Shown: positions 24,758-35,816 of the stretch, piece after piece
Layout: every line of letters begins with the position of its first letter
Numbering within the stretch: position 1 is the first letter of the stretch
NCBI GenBank assembly: GCA_963969345.1
Contig: OZ017769.1
Coordinates: 5,459,725-5,523,724, forward strand
From: Turbatrix aceti
Taxonomy: Eukaryota; Nematoda; Chromadorea; Rhabditida; Panagrolaimidae
Direction: 5' to 3'
Length of the DNA: 64,000 nucleotides
Made by a program: the position numbers and the translations under genes
The notes under the pieces: generated by a model
Told to the model about the DNA's origin: nothing
The model's database searches: none
What the model saw: the letters and a program-made list of their open reading frames with translations, nothing else

Positions 24758-26514
24758 TCAGCCCTGGACTTTGGACGAAGGCGGAACCCAGCCGCCGAAG
24801 CCTTCTTCGAGGTCGGCGGCGATGGCGAGCAGCAGCCGGTCCGAGCCGGGCGCACCGATCACCTGCACGCTCAGCGGCAGTCCCGAGCTGTCCAGCAAGC
24901 CCAGAGGAACGACGACGACGGGGAGACGAAGCGTGTTCCAGAGCGCGGTGTAGAGGAAGTTGAACGTGGTCGCTAGCGGCTGGTTGTGGTAGGGGGCGGT
25001 TGTCGGCCACGAGGGAAAGAAGAGGACGCCGTCGTCGCCGAGCAGGTTGATAACCTCGTCCCGGAGCTGGTCGCGCTTGCTCTTGATCTGCAAGAAAAAA
25101 AAATCAGTCAAAAATTGTCCAGAATAAAAAACCCACAAAATTGGCGGTATCAAGGGAGAGACCCGGCAGCTTGGCGTTGACGCACATGATCAGCGAGGCG
25201 ACCGTGTGATTGCTGAGGCCGAAGATCGAGCGCAGAAACTCGAGCGGGACGTTGATGTCGTGCTCGTAGTTGGTGATGACGCGGTAGTACGGCGTGACGG
25301 AAGGGTTCATCATGCTCACGTGGAAGAGCTCGAGGGCATGGGCGGCCTTTGGGAAGTCCACTTTGTACGCGCTGGCGGAGTATTTTTTCTCGAAGAATTT
25401 GACCGAATTGACCAGCGCCTTGCGAACCGACGAGTGAAGGTGTTCGACGACGGGCGAGCGAATGCCCTCCATCCAGAAGTACCGTAGTCGGCGGAGGTCA
25501 ACTGGCTCGTCGAGACGAAGTTTCGTCGCTTCAGGACCAACGAGGACGCGCAGAACAAGGCCCAGATCGACAGCGTGGCGGGCCATGGGTCCGATATTCA
25601 GCATGCGGTCCCGGAACTCGCATTCCGTCGGCGGAAAACTGCCGTGCAGCGGAACCACGCCTTCCGAAGGCTTCAGGCCAAAAACGCCGTTCATGATAGC
25701 CGGAATCCGGATGGAACCGCCGATGTCGCTTCCAATGCCAATGACAGACCCGGCAGCGGCGAGGAGGGCTCCTTCGCCCCCGGAAGAGCCGCCAACAATG
25801 CGCCGAGTGTCGTAGGGGTTGTTCGTCCGGCCGTACAGCTGGTTGGACGTTTCCCACCACATCGCGGCTTCCGGGACGTTGGAGACGCAGAGCAGGACAG
25901 CACCAGCTTCAAAGAGACGCCCGATGGCCTCTGCATCCTCGGTGACGACGTTGTCTGCGCGCGCGACGAGACCGGCGGTCAGTTTGAAGCCTTTCACGGC
26001 GATCGTGTCCTTGACCGTGAACGGCACTCCCAGGAGAGGTCGACGTATATGGAGCTGAAACGGGACATCATTCAACACTCCATTCCGAGAAACGTAAAAT
26101 CATAAACGTAAAATCAGATTTTTCGTGTCAAGACCAATCCAGAGCGTACAAACAAAAAAAACTCACATTCTGAGCTTCTTCGGAGTCAGGATCGAGCTCG
26201 TCGAGGAATTCATCGACCTCCTTGGCTCTGGCGCGTGCGGCGTCAAAGTTGTCCTCGACGACCGCGTTGAGGAGTTCGTTGACCTCCTGAATGCGCTCGA
26301 TGTACGCCTCCACAATTTCGCTGGACGTCAGTGATCTCTCTCGGATGAGAGTCGCGAGTCCGGTCGCGGAAGTGTAAAGAATCTCATTGCTGGGCGCGGA
26401 CACTGCGTGGCGTTCTCGAAACGAATAGTACAGGGAGAAGACAACGTTGACAAACTTGAAGTACAGCCACGAGATAAAGAATACCACGGGCACGAGAGTC
26501 TGCGGCAATGCCAT
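24758..26514 (-). CDS. FAAH2-type fatty-acid amide hydrolase (amidase-signature serine hydrolase)
   Basis: Exons 26514-26167, 26054-25137 and 25087-24758 give 531 residues, the length of FAAH2. These enzymes hydrolyse fatty-acid amides such as anandamide. The N terminus holds a membrane anchor (TLVPVVFFISWLYFKFVNVV). The amidase-signature triad is complete: Lys131 in PFTVKDT, Ser206 in VGGSSGGEG and Ser230 in SDIGGSIR. The Gly/Ser-rich signature between them is intact, and the C-terminal LPVVVVPLG and GLPLSVQVIG motifs are present. All introns are phase 0. The gene converges on HD-PTP. The substrate cannot be read from sequence. Confidence 0.9.
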
Positions 26515-27177
26515 ACTTGAAAGTGGTCGAAAAAATGCGAGAGATCGATGCAATCGATGTGCGGCGGCGACAGGAGACAACGACAAAAGTCCACTGCGGC
26601 CGAATTGGCCCACGCAAAAGCAAATAGTGGACGCGCGCGTTCTTCGAGTCCAAAGAGGCGCGGTTCGTGGCGGGAGCACAGATTTTGTAGTCGTCGGCCG
26701 CGGCCGTCGTTATGGCGACATTTTTTTTTCGAATCGTGTCTGTGAGTGTAGCCTGAGGCAGCCTGCCCCATTGTTTTTCTTGGTTTCACAGGAAATCAAC
26801 AATTCAATTTGTGTGCGTGGTTTTTGTACGTACAACAATTGGATTCTTTCGTCTTCAAATTTTACGCTGTGGATCAAAGTTCATTTTTTTTATGAAAAAA
26901 ATGCATAAAAAGTTCCAAAATGTCTGTTGCCAGAAGCAACCTCCTCTTTTACGGTCATGTTGTCTCTTTATTGTAGATATTTAAATACAAAAACATAATG
27001 TGGATTTTTCTCTCTAGGAAACTCTAACGCATACATAAATATGCCATTGCCGGCAAAGTTGGGTTGATTGTGAAGGATCTTGTGATTACAACGGAGCAAT
27101 GATAAGCGCGAAATAACAGGGTTAGGTGGTGAGGGTGTCGGTGTGTCATGGTTGGTCGAACGCTGTGCCCCGCCTGA
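26515..27177. other. Intergenic region between FAAH-like and MATH-BTB genes
   Basis: The stretch contains the amidase 5' flank and the 3' flank of the MATH-BTB gene. No exon, RNA gene or repeat was recognised. Confidence 0.35.
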
Positions 27178-28559
27178 TCAGACAATCTTCAGCATGCGCT
27201 CGAGGAGTGCCGCACACGTCGAATCGCTCAGCTTGCGGAACTCATCCGTGGCCCGGATGTTTCGTATGTCGTCGACTGTCTTGAACGTGATGAGACACGC
27301 GTGCTGGAGGTTGGAGAGCGTGTATTGGTCGGCCCAGACCAGCTTGCTGATGACGGGCACCTCGTTTGTCTGGATGAGGAATTCTTCGCACTGATCCATC
27401 ACGTACTGGATCTGGAACTTGTCTGCGAGCTCCAGCAACGACTCTACGTTGTCCACGTTGATGGGGCTGTGCGAGGGATACAGCACGTTGAGGAGCTCTG
27501 TGAATTCCTCTGGGATGACGTCTTCTGTAATAAAATTATTCAATATGAGCGAAATTGCAATTGTTCCCTGGTTTTTTTTGAAAAATGAGAAAAAAACGAG
27601 TCAATCGAGGAAACATCTGAATAACAAATGTATGCAGCAAGCACCAAATTTTTTTGGGATGAATGATATTCCCCCAAAAAAATTCAGCAACAAAGCGTAG
27701 ACAGTTTTAAAAAAATAGACTCACCGATAGTGACTTCCTTTTTCTCGCGTTCAATGAAGTTTCCGAAGAACATGCTCTCAAAGACGGGCGAATACAGCGC
27801 CAAATACTGCTTGCTGACGTACAAACGGGTATTCTCGATGACGAGGACGGCGTCGCTCATGGGCATGGGCTCGGTGAGGGAGAATGACGGCCTCTTGCTG
27901 ACGCCGACCACCGAGTGCACCGTGATGCGGGCCTCGATAACGACGCGATCGTTCTTAACGAAGCCTTTTTCGGGGTCCGAAATCTCGCTGAACTCGATGA
28001 ACGACGGAAAGCCCCAGTTGTTGGATTTCTGCGAGAAGTTGTTCGTAAACTGACGCGTCACGTCGCTGCCAGACTTGAACGAGCGAAGGCGGAACTCAAC
28101 GACCGCGTCGACCGACCACAGCGTGGATTCGCTGTCTGGATTGCAGTCGATGTAAATGCTGAAGAAGCGCGTGTTGTTGGTGCGCTTTGTGTTCTCCGTC
28201 TTGGCCGCGAGTCGCCACGGCAGATTGGCTATCACGTGGAAGTTGGACGTCACCTTTGCCTTCAGACTGGAGAGATTGTTGATCGTCAGCTTGATGGTGC
28301 CCCGCATCGCGCGGTCTGCATGGACGCGGGCCTGGTGGCTGTCGAAGGCTCGCAGGAACTCGGGACCGCTCAGCGGCGCCTTCGGGCCCGATAAATCCAG
28401 CGGGAAAAGCGCTTTTCGCAGGAGCACGTCGCCGTCGTCGGTGGCGTTGTGGAAAACAGACTTTGACAGTTCCTCGGGTGGTGGGGTGGAAGACGCGCCG
28501 GCTTCGACGTCATCGAAAGCCTCGGATTCAGGCAGCGTGCGTTCGTCAGACTCCGACAT
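27178..28559 (-). CDS. MATH-BTB (BATH) protein, probable CUL3 substrate adaptor
   Basis: Exons 28559-27725 and 27524-27178 give 393 residues. An acidic, probably disordered N terminus of about 85 residues precedes a MATH domain (about 85-225; LPWRLAAKTENTKR, FFSIYIDCNP, NNWGFPSFIEFSEI) and a BTB domain (about 235-350; DAVLVIENTRLYVSKQYLALYSPVFESMFFG split here for length, then LLNVLYPSH and LLELADKFQIQYV). The C-terminal BACK-like tail is short. In C. elegans such proteins (MEL-26 and the BATH family) bring substrates to CUL3 ubiquitin ligases. The family is greatly expanded in nematodes. The substrate is unknown. Confidence 0.9.
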
Positions 28560-29044
28560 CCTTAAAATTACTCATCAATTGACAATGAGACTACCGAGGG
28601 GGGCAAAAATTCGAGAAAAAAACAGCACGATGAGTAAGCGACCGGTTATCGCTCCCGGCACCACCCGAACACTGAGATAACGTCTCTGACTGAATCAAAA
28701 CACGCCAATGAACAATGGGCGCAGCAAGAAGCCAGTTTGCAGCAGCGCAGTCCTAGGCGTTTGAATCAGCAGCAGCCTATCTATCTCTCAACCAGCTCTA
28801 ACCGGACGAAAAAACATCGTATAACGACGGTTGACGGACGCGACGACAAATAGTCGATCACGTTTTATGTGCGCCTGTCATTTAGTTTGAGGTCCCAAAA
28901 CGAACGCGCAGAAACCACGAGCGCGTCTCTATGCAACAGCAATTGCCCGGCGCAAGCGACGATTTTTTGTTTACAAGGGAGCATCGATGTTACAAAAAAA
29001 ACAGCAGAAAAGACTCACAGAGGATCGGTTCTCAAACTCGCAAT
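28560..29044. other. Intergenic region upstream of the MATH-BTB gene
   Basis: Both flanking genes are on the minus strand and the gap is 485 bases. No motif beyond short A/T-rich runs stands out. Confidence 0.35.
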
Positions 29045-29800
29045 TCAGGCAAATAACGACGATTGGTGTTTCTGCGTACCAATCTTTTTCCAGATGTCAT
29101 TGAAATGCGCATACTCATCTGCACAGCCATCAGTACTTCTTATTCCCACGCATGACACGCATTCTTGTTTTTGAAGAAATCGAGCCAGACGACGACGAGA
29201 AAGGACGCTGTAGACGGGAGCACGGGCTGTCGCACACGCCTCCTTCAGCTCTTCCAGGGCCGCTGTTAGCTTTGAGTCCTCTGAAAGACGGGCTTCAAAA
29301 AGATGAGCATCACGATGAAGACGTAAAACCAACCTCCAAAATCCTCGGTATCGGCAGCGAGAAAAACAGCTCGGACATCCCCAGCGCGGCAGTCTCGCGC
29401 GGTTTCCCGGATCCCGAGCACAAATCGACGCTTCGCGTGCGCCTTCGTCGGGTTTTCCTTAAACGCCCGGTTCTGAAGAAACCTCAGACGCTTGAGAAAC
29501 ACTCCGGCCGCCTCGTCAACCGCGTCTCCCGAAGGCTGCGCACGCACTTGAGGACAGATGGGCACGCCGGCGACCGTTCGACAAGCAGTAGCCTCTTGGC
29601 GGATCTTTGACGGCTTTTTCTGCCCCTTGCGATGAAAACCTTCAGGGAGCGCTGCTTTCGGCGGAATCTTGAATAACTGCCTGCAAAGGGAATCAAGATC
29701 AGACAAAAACCCGTGTTAAAACCAATTATGCGTTGAGTAAGTGAAAAAAACACGACATAGAAAATTACAAGGACAAGAAGACATCGGTGTCATTCAACAT
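29045..29800 (-). CDS. SECISBP2-like: SBP2-like SECIS-binding protein reduced to the L7Ae RNA-binding region
   Basis: Exons 29680-29334 and 29280-29045 are firm; a first exon at 29800-29769 (MLNDTDVFLSL) restores frame and phase but is only a proposal. The total would be 204 residues. SBP2 binds the SECIS stem-loop of selenoprotein mRNAs and recruits the Sec-specific elongation factor. The L7Ae domain is shown by FLKRLRFLQNRAF, HAKRRFVLGIRET, APVYSVLSRRRLARFLQK and CVSCVGIRSTDGCADEYAHF. These match the SBP2/SECISBP2L pattern (RRRxVLGLRE, LSRRRLA, VSCVGI). Vertebrate SBP2 is over 800 residues; a short form with little more than this region is known in C. elegans. Its presence suggests the species still makes selenoprotein. 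Confidence 0.75.
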
Positions 29801-30163
29801 CCTAATCACTTGATTGTGAAAATTTTACAAGGACGATAAAAATGCGCACGCGCTTTGCTGAATGCAAAATGACTTTTGAACTGTATTTTTATTTCGCGTC
29901 GAGATTGATTGAAGACGTACCTAAATATGATGATTTTTCCTCGCGAGAGTTTATAAATATGGCGCTTAATCAGAAAAATTTGTTACTTCGATAGGACCGT
30001 AAAAAAAAATTTAAAAAAAAAAATAAAGAAAAAGTAACGTTTAGCAAATACAAAAATGATGAAAAAAGCCCGACTCTTGAAGCATATTTTTTCATCACAA
30101 TCGTAACTGTGTTTTATCGGTTTTCGCCTTTTGTTCCATCAATTTTCAAAAACATTTATTTCC
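29801..30163. other. Intergenic region between SBP2-like gene and lectin copy A
   Basis: A/T-rich sequence with no recognised feature other than the 3' flank of lectin copy A. Confidence 0.35.
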
Positions 30164-31063
30164 TTACAAACCGAAAGCACACATCATTGCAAAAACGACA
30201 CCAGATATTGTAACATCCTTTGTGGTTCCTGCATCCTCCAAGTCCATTGATTCCGTTGCCGGCGTCGGCGGTTTTGGCTCTCCAAGGATTTCACATAACA
30301 CACCTACAAAGCTGCCCCAGGGCGCCTAAAAATCGAATAATATAATCTGACGTAGCAAAATGATTACAGGTAACATACATCGGAACTAGTATCGGGAACC
30401 CTAAACTTGGGGCCATCATTTTTGCCTGAAAAATGAATGTTTTGAAATTTAGTGATCACATCTGTTGTTAAAATTTCGCTTATACCCAAAACAGTGGAAC
30501 GGAACCAAAAATGTTTTTTTCGGCTCCAAACCTATTTTGCTGGAACCAGGAATGTTTCGGTTTTCGGCCGGAAACTTTTTGTAATCCCTGTATATTTAAA
30601 GCAAAAATCTTACTCATCGTGAGAATGGAGTTGGGTGGACCAGTTATCTTAAAAGTTGCGTTGTTGATCAATTTATTTTTGTCATCACGAAGCTTCTTCT
30701 GTTGGTCGAAGCTAACTCCCGTAAACAGTACAAAACTATCGGTAAGCGTCGAATCTAAAAATAAAACTTAATGGAAGGATATAAATGTCAAAAAAACTGA
30801 CTTATGAAACGAATTTCTGCATCAGTTCGTGGCACGGAGACACGGGATTTATGGTGTAGCTTGATACACCTTGCTTTACGATCAGGTAATTTCGTTTCCA
30901 TTCCCTCTACGATGTATTTAATGCATTTGAAGTAGTCGTCGGGCATTTCGTACCGATGCCAACCCTTAGGACAGTTGGGGCTGGTGTACGCCGCTTTAGT
31001 GTTAGGAAGAAACACAAGAGGCAGAAGCACAGACGAAAACAGAGAAGCAAGGGGACGACGCAT
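30164..31063 (-). CDS. Secreted C-type-lectin-like protein with predicted GPI tail, copy A
   Basis: Exons 31063-30802, 30754-30614, 30425-30379 and 30325-30164 give 203 residues. The order is signal peptide (LFSSVLLPLVFLPNTKA), a C-type-lectin-like domain, a short Pro/Glu linker, and a C-terminal hydrophobic tail after a small-residue site (DAGTTKDVTISGVVFAMMCA), as in GPI-anchored proteins. The lectin-like fold is suggested by CPKGWHRYE at the start, KCIKY, the helix ending KARCIKLHHKSRVSV, ..TDAEIRFI, and the closing PWGSFVGVLCEI, which places four cysteines as in short CTLDs. Calcium-binding motifs (EPN/QPD, WND) are not seen, so sugar binding is doubtful. Exon phases and lengths (141 and 47 bases) are identical in all three copies. 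Confidence 0.75.
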
Positions 31064-31492
31064 TTCGAACGAGGAAATGAATCAAGGAGTAGTTTCTGGG
31101 AGGCTTTTATATGCACACTTCTTATGATAATTTTTCTTCGATTCGGTTGACACCAAAAAATTTACATCAACGCTGGCACTGATGACTTCTTTGTTCCATA
31201 AAACTTTCATAGATGCACGTAACTTTTTGTTCTTCTGTTAGCAAAAAACGTGCAGAGATTCTTTTTAGCAGAGATTGTCAACCGAGCCAAAATTGCCGAG
31301 TCGAGCATTCAGGCGGCTCGGCTCAAAAAATGAGGAACGAGAGTAGAAAAATAAAATAAATTGAACCCTCCTGACTCCTTCGTAAGATTTTGAACCCGCG
31401 GAGACCCGGGAATACTCGCACAACTTTCGTCATACTTTGGTTCTTATGACGAAAGTTGCGCGTGTGGGCGTAAAACAAAATCGACTCCGCAG
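31064..31492. repeat. Upstream part of duplication unit A
   Basis: From the start codon of lectin copy A to 31492 the sequence is nearly identical to 36849-37275 in unit B, including the stretch ttgccgagtcgagcattcag. The homology is interrupted at 31493 by a transposon and resumes at 34911. Confidence 0.8.
31104..31111 (-). promoter_or_regulatory. TATA box of lectin copy A
   Basis: TATAAAAG on the minus strand lies about 41 bases before the start codon and is preceded by gtgtgca. The same motif at the same distance occurs in copies B and C. Confidence 0.65.
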
Positions 31493-32109
31493 TAGTGTTT
31501 GGCTGATATCAGGTTTTGCCTGATATCAGAGTCTGATACTGATAATGATATCAGTATCAGTATCAATCAGGATAAGATTTGGTATCAGGATGATATCAGT
31601 ATGATATCATGATATCGATTTTTTGTCAAAATATGCTTAAAAATAGCGTTTTTTTGCCATTTGCTCACAATTGATGTAAAAAATACTCATTTTTATTTAT
31701 CCGAGTAAAGCCATCCTCTATATTTTAATATTTAAAAACCGTTTTACTTTCATTTGAAAATGCGGCCCGTTTTTGACCACTGTACATTTTGTGCCACCAG
31801 GGTTTTCGACCGCTCCTGAAATCGCTCCGCTTCTGAGCGGAGGCAGAGCAAGCGGTAGAAGACCGAAAAAAATATAAAGCTGGAGCGGAGCTAGCGGCAT
31901 AATAAAAAAAAATTAGGTGCGCGAGCGTACATAATTTAGAAAAAAAAGGAGCGAGGTACAAAAAGTCAAAATAGAAAACCCTATGTGCAACGCAATTTTT
32001 AGTGTTTTTTTGCAGTGCATAAACGTAAAGAAACAAAAACTTTACCGTTTTTGGACGACAAAATGATAAATTTGTTCCAAACAAATTTTTTTTTGGGGTT
32101 AATTATCAA

Positions 32110-34776
32110 CACGGACTTTTTATTTTCATACATCCGTCACACAAAGTTCACATATCCTTCACAGATGAGTGTGAATCACATGTGATTCACATATGAATTA
32201 CCAAATTTCGATTAATTTTGAAGTATCATATGTGAATCATATATGAATCATATGTGATTAGTGACATTATTCGGTAACTTATACAAAAACGCTGATAAAT
32301 TGTGATATTCACATATACTTCACATATATGGCATATGTTATTCACAGTATGCTTGGCAAAACGTGCTTGGAAATCAAGATTCAGTTGGAAGATTCGGAAC
32401 TTCAGTATTGTCATATCTCTTGTTGTTTTCTGCCAGGGGATGTTGTTTCTTGTGTTAAAGTGTTGCGATTGTTTCTTTTCGAGTAAAATTTTTATGGGAT
32501 TGCTTTTTGAAAACAAAATTTGCAAAAATGTTCGTATATAAACGTATTTTGATGCCATTGGGGGCTCCAATTTGGAGGGATGCCGATTTCGTTGGAATGC
32601 TGATGCATTGGCCTAGTTACGGGCGTCTGAAGTGACTTCAGAGTTAAAAGTGGCTTCAAAAATTGTGTGAATTTTTTTTTAAATTTTGTCATAAAAATGT
32701 TGATTTGAAATAGAAAAACAATACAAAAACAAGAAAAATGTACAAAAAACACGACAAGAAAAAAGTGAATTTATGAAAACAATAAAAGGGTACAAGAATC
32801 AAAGCAAGAAAAACGTACAAGAAAAAAACAAACGAATAATTTTTTTCTGTAAAATTAATATTTAAAAAAAACAAAAAAGTTGGGGTTCTGTAGGTTATAA
32901 ATTTTTTTGTTGTTTATTGCTATTATTTGTAAATAAATGTTAATTTGAGAAGGAGAAATGGGTTGCAAAAGCCCTTATATATTTTTTATACTCTTTTATA
33001 TCTATTTTTTGGCTGAAACACCCGTCGGGAAAAATTCCCGACAGATATTAAGTGTTTCTGTTTTTCATCCCTCCTTTTCCATGGCACGCAGCGAAGTTTC
33101 ATCAAACAGGTAATTTTTGCGAGGTTTGTAAATTTTACTGATTTTACGTACATACTAATTTTGGGGAAACAAAAAAACTTTAATTCTCAATTTTTGTTTT
33201 AGAAAAACCGTGAGTTTTTTACAAAAAAAAATTGGAAACAAACTTTATTGTGATTCTGTTTTTTTCAGGCATTTTTTACGTAAGTATATTTATGTTATAC
33301 AAAAATATGGGCAATTCAAATTATTATAAACGTTTTATAAATATTTATGTTTTTTTAGCATTCTGTAAGTTTTTTTTTTAAAACTGGGCCTGAAATATTT
33401 TTTTTTCACATTCCTATTTTAAATTACAAAAAATAACGTGTTTTCCTAATTGCAGACTTTCTCTATATCCATATTGGTCACTAGTGTTTATCTGATATCA
33501 GGTTTAGCCTGATATCAGGGTCTGATACTGATACTGATATCAGATCAGTATCAGTCAGGCAAGAATTTTGAAAGGTCAACATGATATCATGATAGCAAAA
33601 ATCAATATCAGTCAGTATCATGATCTCAGAAAAAAGTATCATGATACTGATATCTCGATCAAAAAAACGGAAGCAACAACAAAAAGCGGGTTTAAAGCAG
33701 TGTGGCAAAATTTCGGGAGAGATTACAATCCGTGAAAAAATCTCCGGAGTATAAAAACTAGGTTTTACCGTCATTTTTTTCGTTATTTTTTATTTTTGAA
33801 CACTGAAATCTTCTGCGAAATTTTTTTTACCCGTAAGAATCTCCGGATATTCTCCGGAGAAATTCTCTTGAGAGATTTTGAAGATTCACTTTTTTTACTA
33901 GTTTTTGTAAACGACGACATTGCATGTTATTTATTCAAATGAAATTGAATTTGAGATTTTTTATGGGATTTTTTTCATATCAGACAGATATCACGACATC
34001 AGACTGATATCATGATATCAGCCTGATATCAGGTTACTATCAGTCAGGCACGTTTTTTTTCCTTCAACCTGATATCAGTATCAGATCATGATACTTTTTT
34101 TAAGTATCAGATCAGATCATGATATCAAAAAAACGGTATCAGATAAACACTATTGGTCACAACAGCTACCGCGGGAAAATCCAGAAAAAGTACCAGAAAT
34201 ATTTCGTGAGTTTTGGCAAAAAAAAATTACGTGTTGTTGACTTCAGAAATATTTTACAGGAATCAAGCAATCCACAAATTCAGCGCCCTGTTCATTCTAC
34301 TCATCGCCGTAAATTCGTAGTGGATGGAAGACAAAGTTTTGCAGTGCATCCACAGCCAAAAACTGTAAAAAACGGTAGCCGATGCAGAACTTTGTTTTTC
34401 CACCACTTTAAATGGCACGGAGCGTTTTTGCCCTCAAAAAAGAAATTTGCATCATCAGGTTGTTTTTGGCACACTGAGCTCGGCATCCACAGTTATATAC
34501 TGCAGAATGGTAGCTGATGCTCATCTGTGCCAAGTACACGAATTTTATATTTTCACATGTGATTCACATTACCACGACCCGTCGGGTAGATGTGATTCAC
34601 ATATACCTACCGGCTAAGGAGAGTGCAAACTTTTCCTAAAAGTAAGCATGAATCACATATACTTCACATCAAATACACAGATAGTTCATACATCCATCAC
34701 AGATAATTCATATGTGTTTCCGTCAGCGAGATATGTGAACTTTGTGTGACGGATGTGTGAAAATAAAAAGTCCGTG
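32110..34776. mobile_element. Middle nested element with 46-bp terminal inverted repeats
   Basis: The left end cacggactttttattttca followed by acatccgtcacacaaag matches the reverse complement of the right end up to 34776, with one difference in about 46 bases. Subterminal regions are packed with short cacatatgtgattcac-like palindromes. No target duplication is obvious at its borders. Without the inner element its own length is about 2.0 kb, and I found no transposase. It lies entirely inside the outer element. Confidence 0.7.
33482..34152. mobile_element. Inner hAT-like MITE, 671 bp
   Basis: Terminal repeats are TAGTGTTTATCTGATA at 33482 and TATCAGATAAACACTA ending at 34152. An 8-base target duplication ttggtcac lies at 33474-33481 and 34153-34160. 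The ends are related to those of the outer element (TAGTGTTTggCTGATA), so both belong to one family or sister families. The subterminal regions carry many TGATATCA motifs. It is inserted in the middle element. Confidence 0.85.
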
Positions 34777-34918
34777 AAAACTATCATTATTATTGGTGAT
34801 ATCATGATATCATTCTGATATCATCCTGATATCAGTATCATATCATGATAGTGTTTGCAACTATCACTATCATATCATGATGGCAAAAAAATGGTATCAG
34901 CCAAACACTACTCCGCAG

Positions 34919-35042
34919 ACCTGACTTTGCAGCAGCACCTTGTTGCGCAGCTATTGCTGCTGCTTGATTTCAACACAGCTATGGCCACGACGGATGATAG
35001 AGACGGCAATGCCACAGCCGATTGCAACAATCTATCAGATTT
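34919..35042 (+). pseudogene. Fossil exon 1 of the Ser-rich gene (unit A)
   Basis: After the transposon, unit A resumes and reaches the start codon at 34981 and the whole first exon of the Ser-rich gene (MATTDDRDGNATADCNNLSD). Homology to 37270-37400 stops at the exon end, where the splice donor is replaced by a T-run (tttgattttttt), and no downstream exons follow. The gene is therefore broken here. Confidence 0.8.
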
Positions 35043-35699
35043 TGATTTTTTTCCCATTCAAATCAAATACATAAATTATGCTTTGCGATTTTATCTTAAA
35101 ACACAAAAAAGCGCCAAAAAATATTACCCCCACCCATATTTTTTCCTAAAAACTCACATGAACCTTAAAAAGCTGAAAAAATTAAAACTTTGTATTTATA
35201 CCCCTATTTTTGTAACGCAAAGAACTCACCAAAATTGTCTTTAAAAAATTTAAATCTATGGAATACTTTTAGCCTATTTTTGGTATAAAATAACTCACTT
35301 CAAAGTTTTCTTAAAAATATATGAAAGTGAACATTTTCATTTTCCAAATTATTTGTTACAAAAGTGCCTGTAACGATTCAGACAATTTCAAAAAAACACT
35401 AAAATTCCTGTGTTTGATAGGTGTCGGCGATGATAAGCGCTCTGGGGTTGTTCAATGCGACCGTCTCAGAAAACCGTCGAAAATGCCAAAATACCGCATT
35501 TGTGCTTTGCACAAAATGGCACAACAAATATAAAAGGGTTTTCGCAACCCATTTCGCTTTTTTTTCAAATAGAGTTTTATTAATACACAACCTGTCACAA
35601 ACATTACTACCATAAAAATATCCGGTAGCTTTTTTATTAACAAATTCACTCATATTTTTCACAAAAACAAAACAAAATAAGTTATATGTCAAATTATGT
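35043..35699. other. Intergenic spacer between units A and B
   Basis: A/T-rich sequence without a recognisable gene. The open frames at 35399-35692 show no signature. Confidence 0.35.
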
Positions 35700-35816
35700 C
35701 ACACGTAACAGTCGTTTGTACTCGCAGTTCTATGAACTGATGTCTACCTTATATTTTTTTTTGTTGGTTTTCAGCTTCTGTTCCATCATTTTAAAGCATT
35801 TTTCAAAAAAATTTAT

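Larger units (their letters stand above)
31493..34910. mobile_element. Outer hAT-like non-autonomous transposon (host of nested insertions)
   Basis: The ends are inverted repeats: TAGTGTTTGGCTGATA at 31493 and its complement TATCAGCCAAACACTA ending at 34910. The flanks carry an 8-base target duplication, ctccgcag, at 31485-31492 and 34911-34918. The undisrupted site exists in unit B (ctccgcagacctg near 37262), proving insertion. Removing the nested 32110-34776 element leaves about 750 bases of own sequence, full of TGATATCA palindromes near the ends. An 8-base duplication with TAGTG ends fits the hAT superfamily. No transposase is readable, so it is non-autonomous. Confidence 0.85.

Noticed and set aside
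31725..34517. Several frames of 60-130 codons inside the nested transposons
   Set aside because: They are A/T-rich, cross element borders and show no transposase motif such as the hAT dimerisation region.
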